NCBI GenBank assembly: GCA_951230915.1
Contig: OX579642.1
Location: 6,200,001 to 6,264,000, forward strand
Source of the DNA: Antitrichia curtipendula
Lineage: Eukaryota; Streptophyta; Bryopsida; Hypnales; Leucodontaceae
Direction: 5' to 3'
Length of the DNA stretch: 64,000 bases
Shown here piece after piece: positions 1-11,862 of this stretch; the first letter of the stretch is position 1; each line of letters opens with the position of its first letter. A program made the position numbers and the translations under genes. The notes under the pieces are model-generated. The model ran no database searches. It was given only the letters and a program-made list of their open reading frames with translations, and was not told the DNA's origin.

Positions 1-1656
1 AACTTCCAATCCTTAAATACTAACCCCAAGGAATCCTAAAAGGCCCAAGGATAAAAAAAGAGAGGACCAGGGAATGACACGTGTCATCTTTATCCTTCCA
101 AACTAAGTGTCTAACTACGAGACAATTCGCAAAATGTGGATCTTCAGATAGAAACTCACGTCTAGGTGCATGCATCTCAAAAAGTAGCTGTCAACTAACT
201 TTCTAACACTCAAAAGCTTTAACTTTCCTTCACTTAACTGAACTAAATTTATTTTTTACTTTCCTATAATTAAGTTAACTGAACTCTACTTTACATTATT
301 GTACTTTCCGCCTACTATTCCTAGGCTTATCCTAAGACTCATACTTCTACTTCTACTTTCTACCTTTCTTTGGAGAAGGTCCCTCGGTTTTGGAGACGTC
401 TTTTCTTAGTGACTGTTTTCTACTGGTTGAAGGCTTAGTTGTCTTCCCCTTAGCTGAAGTCTTCCCCTTAAAGCTGGACGGAGAAATCAAGGCCAGGTCA
501 GATTCCTCTTCCTTTTCCTCTTCCAAGTCGAGTTGGGACTTGGATCCGGATTCAGATTCGGATTCGCTCTCCTCCTTTGCTGACTGACTAGGCAACTTCT
601 CTTCTTCCGAATGGTAACTCCCAAAAAGATACCTCCCGTTATATTTTGAAACCCGGCCTCGGTATTTGGAACGATCCCGGATCTCAATAAAAACAAGAAA
701 CTTTAACTACTGGTCTTAACCTAATTATCTATCTACCATTACTCTATTAATATGGAACGTTAATTGTGGTAAGGTGTTTAGATTACCCTTGGATAAACCA
801 AAAAATTGTACCCCTATTAACTCCTTCCTCTACTTTCCTCACTAATCAAGACTTATCTTACTTTCCGGGCTCCCACACATTGTTCTTGTCTTCTAGTTGC
901 TTTTCTTGCCCACCGGGATCACATGTAAGTTGGCCCTTATATGACTCCTCAGCCAACCCAAAATCTTTGAATTAATTGATAAGGTGTGACCACCCACCAC
1001 TGACCAATATTCCATTGGTAATCAATAGGGTGGTAGAAATGCAGCAAAGGCTTAGACTAATTTTTAAACATGATTTCCTTGACTTCCAACTATCAATTCT
1101 TCTATTTTTTTCATGACAGATCAGCTTAGTTTAGAGTGCCAAAGTGAACAAGAAGTAATTTCTTAAATGAGTGGTTTTGGGAGAGTCTAGACATTGGTTA
1201 TGAGTTTGGTGCATTTTTTGCCTTCCAAAATTTACAATAATTCCAGTCTAAGTAATAAAATTACCAAATTTTGACAATCCCCCTCATTTCTATCTTTGCA
1301 CCTATGGAAATATTTCTTTCACCTTACTATACTCCACATCATGTCCACAATTTCTTATTTAGTTGGTTATGGGTGGTCACATCTTGAGTCCCTCTTAAGT
1401 ATCTATCAAAGCATAATACCTTTTAAGTATGGGGAGAACCATTGACTAGTTATACTATATTATGTATCCATAGTTTTGATATGGTAATTTACACCTAAAG
1501 TAACTAGACTTGATATTTATTTGAATAAAACTTGGTTCTCACCTAGCACTATGTAGGATTGGATTTTAAATTTAAGAGTGATCACTATTGCAAGGAAAGG
1601 AGGGTCAAAAGAGGGATGCTCCCATTTTTAGGTTTCTTAATTTTACGGGAGTAGCC
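1..1656. other. Left flank, AT-rich spacer
   Basis: Apart from the short coding-like fragment at 353-706, I see no gene, RNA or clear repeat here. The sequence is AT-rich with scattered short homopolymers. It ends at the left target-site copy of the LINE. Confidence 0.6.
353..706 (-). pseudogene. Charged coding-like fragment, unknown protein
   Basis: The minus strand is open for about 117 codons, from just after an in-frame stop at 707-709 to a stop at 353. The start of the reading is RDRSKYRGRVSKYNGRYLFG, followed by a Glu/Ser-rich stretch (ESESESES) and then a Lys/Arg/Ser-rich tail ending PKKGRK. The order acidic, then basic, suggests a nucleic-acid-binding tail, perhaps from a transposon-encoded protein or a terminal exon of a gene. 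No ATG is evident at its beginning, so it would be an exon or a relic. I do not recognise the family. Confidence 0.3.
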
Positions 1657-1669
1657 CTACTACCTTAGG
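1657..1669. repeat. LINE target-site duplication, left copy
   Basis: CTACTACCTTAGG here matches CTACTACCTTAAGG at 11849-11862 with one inserted base. It directly precedes a run of T (the minus-strand poly-A tail of the LINE), which is where a target-primed insertion leaves its duplication. Confidence 0.65.
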
Positions 1670-1799
1670 TTTTTTTTTTGAACAAATGGGAAAAACCCAC
1701 TGCATTAAAAAAACACCACAATGCAAGACAGCCAAGCCAGGAGGCTGGACAAATGAAGAGAAAAAGAGCAAAAGGAAACAAGAAAAAGAGGGAGCATAA

Positions 1800-2440
1800 A
1801 TCCTAGAAAAAACTACATCTAGGAGGACCACACCCTTGCCACCTAATAAAGTTGCCCTCCCTCAAGGCTAACAACTTGGAGCGGAGCCAAATGTTATCAA
1901 ATTTGAGCCAAAGGGAAGGCACATGGTGAGGATTGAGCTTAGACAACCTAAGGGCTTTAAGACATGCCGCTCTGATTGAGTCCAAGAGAGAGTCCCAGAG
2001 CGCTTGTTGGAGGAGGCCATGCGGCCAGAGTGTATGTGCAAAGTGCAAATACCTTCTGATTCCTAGCAATCCAGATTAACCAAAGCGCAGAACCTCGCAA
2101 GAGGGACCAAATGATTCTAAAGTCATGAAACCGACGAGGCAGCAAAGAGCCAAAGATGCAGAGATTCGGTTTGAATCTCGTGTGAGGGCCCATCACTGAT
2201 TGGTCATCTAGTAGGTGATGCATAATAGATTGGGCATAGTCCCAAACTTCTCGAGCTTTAGGACAATGATAAAATCTATGGATGGGCGTTTCATCAACCT
2301 CGGTAGAACAACAATTAACATCATATTCATTAGTTTGGGAGATTGAGGACCTCCCAAAATAATCATGCTGATCTCGACTTAAATCAACAATTTCCATTAA
2401 AATGAGAGTTTTGATGTAAATTGACATAAAATCTTTCAAT
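1800..2440 (-). pseudogene. LINE ORF2 C-terminal fragment (zf-RVT-like)
   Basis: The minus strand encodes a segment with the pattern CC...ETPIHRFYHCPKAREVWDYA and, about 45 residues later, a Trp-rich stretch ending LRGSALWLIWIARN. This Cys-Cys-His-Cys arrangement followed by W-rich sequence is typical of the zinc-binding end of plant L1 reverse transcriptases. Its upstream boundary is the 73-bp tandem repeat at 2434-2663, so it is cut off from the rest of ORF2. Downstream the frame decays toward the poly-A run. Confidence 0.65.
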
Positions 2441-2663
2441 ATTAGGTCAAATCTTGAAAGGTTTTCTATCCGTTTAACTTGAATCGAGTTAAATTGACAA
2501 AAAAACCTTTCAATATTAGGTCAAATCTGAAAGGTTTTCTATCAATTTAACTCGAATCGACTTAAATTGACATAAAACCTTTCAATATTAGGTCAAATTT
2601 GAAAGGTTTTCTATCAATTTAACTCGAATCGAGTTAAATTGACAAGAAAACCTTTCAATTTTA
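2434..2663. repeat. 73-bp tandem repeat with palindromic unit
   Basis: Three units and a bit begin with TTTCAATATTAGG at 2434, 2508 and 2580, with a partial at 2653 (spacings 74, 72 and 73). Each unit contains an AACCTTTCA/TGAAAGGTT inverted pair and an arm pair CAATTTAACTCGA / TCGAGTTAAATTG separated by one base. The best unit (about 2613-2641) is a perfect 13-bp inverted repeat. Confidence 0.85.
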
Positions 2664-3099
2664 GCTGAATTGATATAAAACTTTTCGTTGATTTTTTTTT
2701 AAATAACCTCTCATTTCAATGGAAAACTCCCATTTTAATGAATATGGTGTTAATTGCAGGAGATATCCAAACTTGGGTTAATTTTGGCCCTCCAAGAGTG
2801 AACCGCAACAGTGTTGTACCAAACAGACCACATAAAAGCAGCTTCCTTCTGAGAGCGTTCCTTGAGCCATAAATCTTACCAGTTGGGCTCGATGTCGAGT
2901 AGAGAGGCCTTGCCTTGGGAAAGCGCCGGGCTTCTGGCTGCAAGTAGACTTGGCCGGGAAATAAAGGGGCCCGTGATTCAACAAAAATGTGTATGCATGC
3001 TCATAAAATCTTCATAATGCACCATAAACTCCCAATATAATATCACATGCTTGTAGAAAATAGTTGGAGTTGCTCATAAACCGAATAGTTCCCTTCTAG

Positions 3100-3800
3100 G
3101 GAGATCCCGTCACTAAAATGAATGCCACGACCGCTCTAGAACTCCAAATTGAGAATGAAATATCTCTCTAAAAAGCTAACAACAATATCTACAAATCCTC
3201 CAAAATTCAACTCAAAATAACATACTGTCCGACTTTTATAGTCGGTCAAAGTGTGCTCTCTTCAACTCCAAGGCAGCTCATCACTACTCTTCTCCCAAAC
3301 CCATAACTTTCACATAAAAACTTCAAATTGATCGTGTGACGTCTCTATAGAAAGATAACAAAATAATCTACACAAATACTAAGTTTCAACTCAAAATAAG
3401 ATACTGTCCAACTTTTACAGCCGTTCAAAGTCCTCTTTCTTCAAATCAAAGGCAGCCTCTCACTACTTCGCCTCTAACCCTATAACTTTTGCATCCTAAC
3501 TCCAAATTAAGAGAATGATAGCTCTTTGGAAAGTTAACATCTTGATATACACTCTCATAAAATCTCAAAGCAAAAAAACTTCTCACTCAAAAGTTATGAG
3601 CCCTCGAAAACTCTGTCCTCTCGCTCCATGGTAATTATCCATCTTTCATTCCATCAAGCATAACTTTCACACAAAAACTCCAAATTGAGCGAGTGATAGG
3701 TTTTTGGAAACCTCAAAACAAGAAAACAAGCTCACAAAATTTCATTACCAAACTCTTCTGTACACAAAAGCTCTCCTTCTCCAAAGTTTCGGGTCACTTT
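3100..3800. repeat. Degenerate tandem repeat, unit about 178 bp
   Basis: The phrase AACTCCAAATTGA and its variants recurs near 3141, 3319, 3499 and 3676. Each is followed by a similar run (a line about a Phe/Leu-poor AT-rich spacer, then ACTGTCC.ACTTTTA, then GGCAGC.TCACTAC). Units are diverged by roughly a quarter. It lies inside the LINE span, in the stretch that does not read as LINE protein. Confidence 0.6.
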
Positions 3801-4193
3801 AAGCAAAACCAAGAAGAGGAAGAAGAAGGCCCTCCCCCTTAACTTTCACCTCACCCCCATCCCCTCCACCTAAGCAAAATGCCACATGTCACTAAAGGCC
3901 ACATGGACCACAATTTGTCCATTGACCACCCCTTTTGCCCCATAACTCTATCCTTATCTCCTACGTGGCGACTACATGGCCTTCAAATCTCTTTTAAAAT
4001 TCAAAAGAAAGAAAAAACAATCTTTATCTTTCCGGTTAACAACTTTTAAAATCTACAAACAAAGTTTAAAATGCTTTCAACTAAAGAACTAAAAGAACTA
4101 ATGCCTAATGATTGTCTAATAGAGGTAAAAAAGGTAGAATCTTCTCCATGTGGATCTTTAGACTCTCCAAAAAACCCTCTAATTTGACAACAT

Positions 4194-7100
4194 TTAGTTA
4201 TTTTTACATAGTGTATGTGTACACGATGCGACATCGAAGGTAGGGGCTAAGATACTTGGCCGCTTGGATGAAATTGTTTGTTTGGGCTGACGATGTTGAG
4301 TGAGAAGGAACCGGCCACATGACGTGGTATATGAAAGTAGCTGCCTCCCGTTGTTCCATGACCAACACCCTGGATCATATACTAGAGTACGAGTAATTCT
4401 GGCATAGAATAACTCAGGGAGATGGTTGCGGCTTTTTTGGATTTCAAAGACCCTTACTCTACGTATATACCCTATGTGGGTCTCAGGGGTCCTAGAGATG
4501 GGCATGGTAGTAAGCTGACTAGAAGTTGGACTGATTGTTGCTCTATGGGCACATTGTTGGAGACCTGGGGTAAGGAGGTCAGTAGGCAATTCTGATGCTG
4601 CCATACAATCAAGGGAAGAGCTCCATCTAGCTGGTCAAACATGCGAAGCCACTCTCTTGGCTGGGCTTGAAAGAAATGGTGTGTAAGCATGGATCTCCAT
4701 GCTTGTGGAATGGATGAGATAATGTAGAACCATTGGATCTGTTCAATATCCACAAGATGAAAACGGGAGGATAAATCGGGCCACGTTCTAAAATCTTTGG
4801 TATTGGTATTCCAAATGTTCGCTATGTATCTGAGGTCGAGTCTAGCAAGCTCCCTTGCACTGTCTAGGTCAAAATGGAAGTTAGATCCGAAGTATACAGT
4901 GGACCACCATATACTAGTGGACAAAACCTCATCCGCATTCGTAGGGGGTAGATATTCTATGAAGTTACTGAACCGTTTCCATGCAGAAGTAACTCTATTC
5001 CAAGTCCTAGAGCCTTGTGAAACTGAATGGCCTTGTACCATAAGCCGAGACTGTGAAGGAAACCACTGTCTTTGAGAAGGATTGGGTTTCATTTTTTAAA
5101 TTCTAAACCTGAGGAGAACCTTGAGGTTTGAAATGCCAGGCTCAATAGCAAATAAGATCCATTTAGCCAAGAATGCGGCCAATGAGATCTCTGGATCCAA
5201 TAAATTCAAACCCTCAAGGTGCTTAGGGAGACAACAATCATCCTAGCAGACCCTTGTATGTGAATTGTGTTCAGTGCCACTCCAGAGGTAATTGCGTACT
5301 CTACCACGTATAGACCGGATGGCTTGAAGAGAGCCGCTCCAGATGGCAATGAAGTAGTATAGAGTAGAAAGGAGAATGGCATTAACTACTGTTACTCTTC
5401 CTGCTAAGGATAGTCTTTGGGTGGTCCAATAGGTGAGCTTTTTGGCAATTTTTTGTTCAAGAAATTCATCTATAACTTGGGTATCAAGTGTGATGCCAAA
5501 GGGGGCACCCAACAGCTTGAAGAGGGACCCTGGAGGCGCCCAAGTCAAGTTAAAGTTACTTAACCATGCTGGAGTAGGATGTCCTGAGAACCAATAGCTG
5601 ACGCTTTTTGTCCAATTAATTATAAGGCCCAAGGCTGAGCCGAACCTATCCATAAGAGAAATAGAATTTTTTAGAGTTTCTTCTTTGCCAAGTATCGAAA
5701 GCCCTTTGTCATCAACAAATTGAGAGATCAATTGTTGGAGGTCGCTATCTTGTAGTTGAATGCCATGAATATTCCCTAGGTGTTGCTCCTCTGAGACCGC
5801 CATGTGCAAAACTTTGCCGATGATTAGAAAAAGGTAAGGTGACAACGGACAACCTTGCCTAACTCCCCGCTGGATGGGAAAAGGAGTTGTAGCATGTCCA
5901 TTAAGTAGTACTGTGTCAAAAACATCTCTTAGTAACATCATCACTAGTTGGGAGAATGAGTCAAGGTTACCTAACTTCTTCATAATCTGGAGTAAAAAAT
6001 CCCAAGAGACCACATCAAATGCTTTTGTGAAGTCTAATTTGAGGAATATCAAATCTTGATTTGATTCTTTGGCCCATTCAATAGTTTCATATTGCAACAA
6101 AATATTGCTAAGGATATGTCTTGAAGGTAAGAAGGTCGTCTGCTCTGGGCTTATTACTTCTTTAAGGAGTTTTTGTAGTCTAGTCTAAAGGGCCTTTGCC
6201 AATATTTTGTATGAGACATTTAGCAAGGTAATAGGCCTCCAATTAGATAAGTCTGCATGGTCCCTAGTTTTGAAAATAAGAGCTATCGCTCCAGATGTCA
6301 TGCCAACCGGGAGGCAACCTTGTGATATGGCGTTGTAGATCATTAGGAAAAAATCATTTCCAATTAGATCCCAAAATCAGCAGAAAAATTCCGTGGTGAC
6401 ACCGTCAGGTCCTAGACTACGGCCCTGTAATATTTGTAATACAGCTAAATATTTTTTCACTATCAACTATTGATTTAGGGCTTCTGACACCTTGTGAATA
6501 AAGCCTTGTGTAGAACTCGGTACAGATCTGGTCCAGGTCTTCCCGCTCTTATTTGATCTCGCCATCGATATTCCTGAGTTCCGTGATTGATGAGTGAGAG
6601 GGTGATTCACGGATAGATTTGAAGAATTATGCGAATAGTTTATCTCCACAGAGTCTCCACCAAACACGGGATCTAATCTTGTGCCCTTCTATTTTGTGAT
6701 TCTCTAGGCTAAGTAAGTTTGCTTTCATGATCCAAACCTTTTCTTGTAGTAAAGGACAGAGAGGCAAATCTTGAAGTTGTTTAGTCTTTCGCTCTAAAGT
6801 AGAACGTAAGGCTTCTTCCGTTTCTTTAAAGTTGTTGGAGCATCAAATGCAGAAACCCTTATAAAATCTGGTAACATGTTTAAGTTTACTAAAGAAAGAG
6901 GCCGATATTGGGGCCCTTACCCATATTTCCCTAATCAAGGCATCAGCTTCGTCTAGGTGGACAGATGACATGATCCACCGGCTTGGGCGTGGAGAAGGGC
7001 TGGTCAGCTCAAGTACCAACGAGACGGAAGAGTGATCAGATCCTGTGTTATCACCTCTAATCCTATATTCTAATACTTTCACTAAGTCTGGACAAATGTA

Positions 7101-7753
7101 TATCCTGTCTAGGCGAGCCATGATCCTTGAAGAGTCTTGACGGGCATTGTCCCACGAAAACCGTAATGATGGCAGAGTTAGTACAGGTTCAAACACGTGC
7201 AGAGATGCTTTTAAACTATTAAATAATAGTCTTTCAGCATAGGGCATTGATTTTCCACATGTGTTGGATTTATCAACCCTTTGTTCAACTATATTGAAGT
7301 CACCCAGGAGAATCCATCTGCATGAATTGGGTAGATCTTTTATCAGGGATTCCCATAGGATTCGGCTAGGGTGGGGCTCGTGTGGCGCATAAATGTTAAC
7401 AAACCCAATGTTCCCGCCAGATATGCGGTGAACTATAAACCAGTGGGCTCTACCACCACAAATAGATCCTGATTGCGAGATAAGTTTAGCCTACTAGGTG
7501 ATATCAATGAGGCCACCCCGCCTTTGCTTGCATTTTTACCGCCAGGAGTGTAACCTACATCTGCATCAAGGCAAAAGGTGGTGGCTTGGTGCCATAACGC
7601 CTTGCCTAGGTTGGATGCATTCTGGCCTCTAAGCTTGTACTCTTGGATAAACAAAAAATCAACAGGGTTTTTCCTAATATAGTGACGTCAAGAGGCTATT
7701 ACGGATGGATCATTCAATCTTCTACCATTCTGAGATAGAATTCTAAATCTCAT
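4194..7753 (-). pseudogene. LINE ORF2: endonuclease and reverse transcriptase, broken
   Basis: Reading from 7753: MRFRILSQNGRRLN is the start of an APE-type endonuclease (family form ILSWNVRGLN), then FIQEYKL, then a GDFN-type segment near 7290, MARLDRIYI, and SDHSSVSL (catalytic SDH) near 7040. The reverse transcriptase follows at about 5243-6670, with FLKLDFTKAFD, RGVRQGCPLSPYLF and the catalytic box QFVDD (usual form FADD). A further stretch to 4194 reads like the thumb and connection region, with FDLDSARELARLDLRYIANI. Several in-frame stops and frame changes break it, so no full protein is made. The domain order and motifs identify it firmly as L1-type. Confidence 0.8.
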
Positions 7754-8119
7754 GGATGGTTCGGTTCGAGGATTTATCAAGCGCCTCCTGCGCGGTCGTG
7801 GAAGAGATATGTTTATTGCCCCAATTACCCTTGGTAGGGGCCCGAGGCTCAATGGCGAGATGAGTGTGTGGATCAAGTTGGGTTTGAATATTGCCAATGA
7901 TAAGTCTAGTTGAGGCACGAGTACGCCGCAAGGAGACCTCAACAAAAGCCACTTGATTGGAGGTCGCATGCTCGGGAGCATTCCATTGTGGAAGCGAGCC
8001 CAAGATGTGGTGGTAGACACGTATGGCAAAGGAGGTGCCGTTTTCATGCACGGGAGAGGATGGTTAGGTTTGGGTGGAGTTATCAGGCAAATGTGGCAAT
8101 ACATCACTAAGCAACTCAT

Positions 8120-10175
8120 TATCTAGGAGAGTTTCAAGTGAGGGTAGAGAAAGAATGAGGTTGTTGTTGTGATCAACAGTAATTGGTTGGCCCTGGAAGA
8201 CAGGGGGTGGAGAAAATAGTATCATGGGAATTTGGATATTGGAAATTTTGCTCGACTAGGGTGAGGTGGCTATAGAACTGGATGATGCTATTTCTCTAGA
8301 CTGGGATGCAATGAAGGTTTGGACATGTGTGCTAGGAGAAGGGTCAAAGGATCAAGGAATTGGTTGGTCTATCGAATCAACATGCACTTGGAGTATGACA
8401 AGAGTCGGCAGGAGAGAGTGTTGAGTCTAGTCGGGCATGATTTGGTTAGCTTGGATACTGGGGGGATCTGGTAGGTGTAGTGGAAATATGGGTGTTGGAT
8501 ATAGGTGTAGGATGGTGGCCACATGGTTGATCTACCTGGGGGGAGGGGTGTAAGATAGGAGATGATAAAAACTGGCTGGGATGATGCGGAACAATATTAG
8601 CGGGTGGTAAAGTTGCGTTCAAAAAGTCATTGATGTGCAATGGGTGATCTCGGGATAGAAGTGTAGGGGGTGAAGGTAGCTGGCTGGGGTCAGACTGAGA
8701 GGGATTGGTTGATTGAGATGAGAGAGTTGCTAGAGGTTAAAGACTAGGGGAAATTCCTTGAGTAGGTGGGTGAAAGGATTGGATAGAGTTGGTATTGGTG
8801 TTACCAGATGTTGCGAGCGCTTCGAATTGGTTCCTATCTTGTTCATTTCTTCGACGCTCATGTGATAAGCGACGCTTCCAATAATGGCTGGAGTTTACTG
8901 GCGTGGCTGAACGATGGGAGGCCAGTTCCAACCACAGACGTTGGTATTACACTGGTACGAAGCCTTCTGAGTCAAGTGTTGATGTTGGAGGTCGACTGGA
9001 TTGAGTACATCGAGCGCTGTGTTGGTTGAAGCTTCAATTGGAAGATGTTTTGGACTGGTGGCTGAGATTACGGGAGCGTCGGTTGATATTGTTGTTGGAG
9101 CTTGGTTGAGTAGAATCTTGATGCCTTGGGGTCACCGGCGAAGATAGTGGTAGCTGCGATTGACCATGTTGCCTCAGGGTTGCATGAGAGTTTGGCGGTT
9201 ACCGACCTTCTAGCAAAGCCTGAGTGCTTAGGTTCTCATGGGAGGCTTGTTGGCGTTGGGGGATGTTGGCATTAGAAAAACTTGCATGTCTGTAAAGAGA
9301 GGCAAAGGGGCACTCGGATAGTGCGTGTGATGAAGCCTTACAATTTGAGCAACTAAGGCGGGCATCTTCGTATGTAACATGTAGCGAGATCACACATCCC
9401 GATTCTGTTACAAGTTGGATATTTGAGGTCCATCCTCGTTGAAGGTCAAGTACGACGCAATATCGATGCGGACTAAGTGTCGGGTCGAGAATATCACATG
9501 CAAGCACCCTATCAAGAGTGTTGGCTACAACCCTAGATGATGAGATAAGCTCCAAAGGGAGGTTATCAATCGTGAGCCAGCATGGAAATGGAATACCAAT
9601 AGGTGAAGCTGGGTTGAATGCCGGGACCTAGTTGTGGTAGAGAACTTCCTTTCCGTAGGTCTCATGAAGCTGCCAGCTTAGAACTCTCTCAACAACCTCC
9701 CTACTGTCAAATTTAATGAAATGGTAGCCATGGCCCGCATCCTTGTGTAAGATAACTGAGTGTGGAATTTTTTTGCCTTGAAGGTCATGAATCCATTGTG
9801 AAATGGCTGATTCTACGATGGGGCCCCCCACAAACAACACAATTACAGCAAGGTCTTTCAAGTGGAATGTTTGCTGCGACAAAGTTGTAGAGTCAACATT
9901 GGAATGGAGAGGTACCTAGTGGATGTGAATAAGCACGCCAACCCAGTTGCAGCATGAGAACTCAGGAAGATCTTCTCCCTCGCTGGCTGAGAAGACATTG
10001 GGATGGGCGATTGGAGCTCCAGTGACTGTAGGAGACATTTTTGGATCTGGAAGCTAGTATCGAGCCTCCTTGGATCTGTCAGGTTGGACCTTTGGGTTGG
10101 GGGCTCTGTCTTTGGATCGATGGCGGGATGGAGAGTGCTCTCTTGTATGTCTTCAGCTAGAGCTCTTGCCGCCAT
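8120..10175 (-). pseudogene. LINE ORF1: nucleic-acid-binding protein, broken
   Basis: A plausible start is the ATG at 10175. A frame change near 9880 leads into HLKDLAVIVLFVGG and a conserved-looking N-terminal domain (residues like FIKFDSREVVERVLSW), then a region with PRY-like spacing, then a CCHC zinc knuckle CSNCKASSHALSEC near 9320-9370. Downstream to about 8120 the sequence is Ser/Pro/Thr-rich with stops. This matches plant L1 ORF1 proteins, which coat the RNA. It is interrupted by stops near 9630 and 9199. Confidence 0.65.
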
Positions 10176-11848
10176 TCGGTGCTAGGTCCAGCGTGAGTTT
10201 TCTTGCATGAGCCTTGTGAGCTTCTAGAAAGTAGTCACCTGAGTAAGTAGCTACACCACGAGAGGCGTCATGGTAAGATGCCATAGCAAATGGCGCTTCA
10301 ATTAAATCAACTGTAAATGCGGTCAGATAGTAGCCTGACAGTTGACCGGTCCGTGATCCAAAGCCAATTAAGTCCAGAATCTATAAAAGGCTAGGATCAA
10401 TGGGCAACAAAATACCATGTCATATGCATCCCTAGCTGCAATAAGCCTAGAATATGGATAAGTTTGAACCAAAGAATTCAGTAATATAGAGTGGGATGGA
10501 AATTACTCTAACCCTAATTTTGAATTTTGTTGACAATCAAGCAAAATCCCAGGTTAACTAAAGCCAGTGTACGTGAAGGACCTTGAAAAAAGAACAAGAA
10601 CAATTCCAAAGACAATGAACAGCACAAAATCTGTATCAAGGGCTAGCCCTTGAGATAAGTAGGCCTGGATTATGGCTTTTAGACTAACTAGCTAGCATAT
10701 TTCAATGGCAGTAACTCAAAGGATCCCCCTAAAGCAGCTTGTACTGGAAGCAAATTGAAAGGCGTTGCAGTTGGATTCACATGTCTGTATTGTAACTGAA
10801 GAACGATAGGAAAGAGGGACCAGAAGAAGCTAACAAGCAAACTTGTAGAGTATAATGTAAACTTCTACACTACGGGAATGATACAATGGGAAGAATCTTC
10901 ACACCATGTTGCATCCATGCTCCCACCACAGTAAGTTTTAGTCTCTCACCCGTAGCACCAACCGATGAACTCGTCGTCCCCTGGTTGGAGCGCATCCGCA
11001 GCACAGGATCGGGGAGCACCTCGCCCATGAAAGCGATTACTTCTGTATTCCCTCTTGAGTTGATTGATGCTTTGGGGGTGCTTTCAACAACTTTGGGTTG
11101 CTGCTCATCATAAGGTAGCAGCACTTGTCAACTAGGCTCTTCGACGTAGCAGCACTTGTCAGCACTTATCAACTCTTCGATTTATCTACTGGACATTGAG
11201 CCCCGCTACATGGATGGTGAGCCTTGTAGCACGGTCGTTGATATCCACAGCAGGGACGGTGAGCCCTACAGCATGAACATTGAGCCCCGCAGTACGGACA
11301 AAGGGCTTGGAGACCTGGCAGGGATGCACTAGGATTCAAGCGGTGACGTTGCATGTGCAGCCACGAAGATTAAATCAACAATGATAAACGAGATCAATCG
11401 AGAGCGAGTTTGAGACAGATCAGGGCTTGTCTGGGAGATTTCGACTGCAGAGACTAGATCCGGATCCGGAAAAATCGGATCTACTCCACCCCAGCTAGAT
11501 CTTGAGAACGAGTGAGTGAATGACTATCCGACGAGATGGCACTGTAGAAGTTTGAAGCTGCAACGCCGCAGAAGTGAATCTGCCAATGACCAAGCGTCGA
11601 CCCCTCCTCTCAAACTTCGGCACTGATGGAATTTAACGATCACTTCTAACTTCTGCAATCTGGGGCGAAAAATAGTATAACCGCTATCTACTTGTGCGCA
11701 CTGGTGAGGGCTACGTGAATCTAAGGAGAGCGCTTGGAGACATCCCAACACTGCGATCAGGAAGCTCGGAGATTTAGGTGACAAACCTGCAGAACCAAGA
11801 TCCGAAGTTCACGGAGCTCCTCCTCATCACGCCCCGTCCATCATTGTG
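10176..11848 (-). other. LINE 5' region
   Basis: This stretch lies between ORF1 and the right target-site copy, so I read it as the LINE 5' untranslated region. It holds a short Cys-rich minisatellite at about 11200-11300 and is richer in G+C than the surrounding spacer. No protein of recognisable family is seen. Confidence 0.5.
11200..11300. repeat. Short minisatellite, 'GAGCCCCGCA' type
   Basis: Variants of a roughly 25-30 bp unit containing GAGCCCCGC.A / GAGCC.T.CAGCA recur four times. On the minus strand an open stretch (11354 down to 11169) reads them as CPYCGAQCSCCRAHRPCCG and similar, a Cys/His-rich peptide that is more likely a by-product of the repeat than a protein. Confidence 0.55.
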
Positions 11849-11862
11849 CTACTACCTTAAGG
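11849..11862. repeat. LINE target-site duplication, right copy
   Basis: CTACTACCTTAAGG pairs with 1657-1669. It marks the 5' (right) end of the minus-strand LINE. Confidence 0.65.

Larger units (their letters stand above)
1670..11848 (-). mobile_element. L1-like LINE retrotransposon, degraded, with TSD
   Basis: The element reads right to left. A 5' region lies at 10176-11848, ORF1 with a zinc knuckle at about 8120-10175, ORF2 (endonuclease then reverse transcriptase) from 7753 down to about 4194, a C-terminal zinc-finger-type end at 1800-2440, and a terminal T run at 1670-1679 that is poly-A on the coding strand. Flanking copies of CTACTACCTTA(A)GG mark the target duplication. Both ORFs carry stops and frameshifts, so it is dead. 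About 1.2-1.7 kb between 2440 and 4190 does not read as LINE and is largely tandem repeat, which explains why the whole is longer than a usual plant L1 (6-7 kb). The alternative is two independent LINE fragments; the matching TSDs favour one. Confidence 0.75.
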
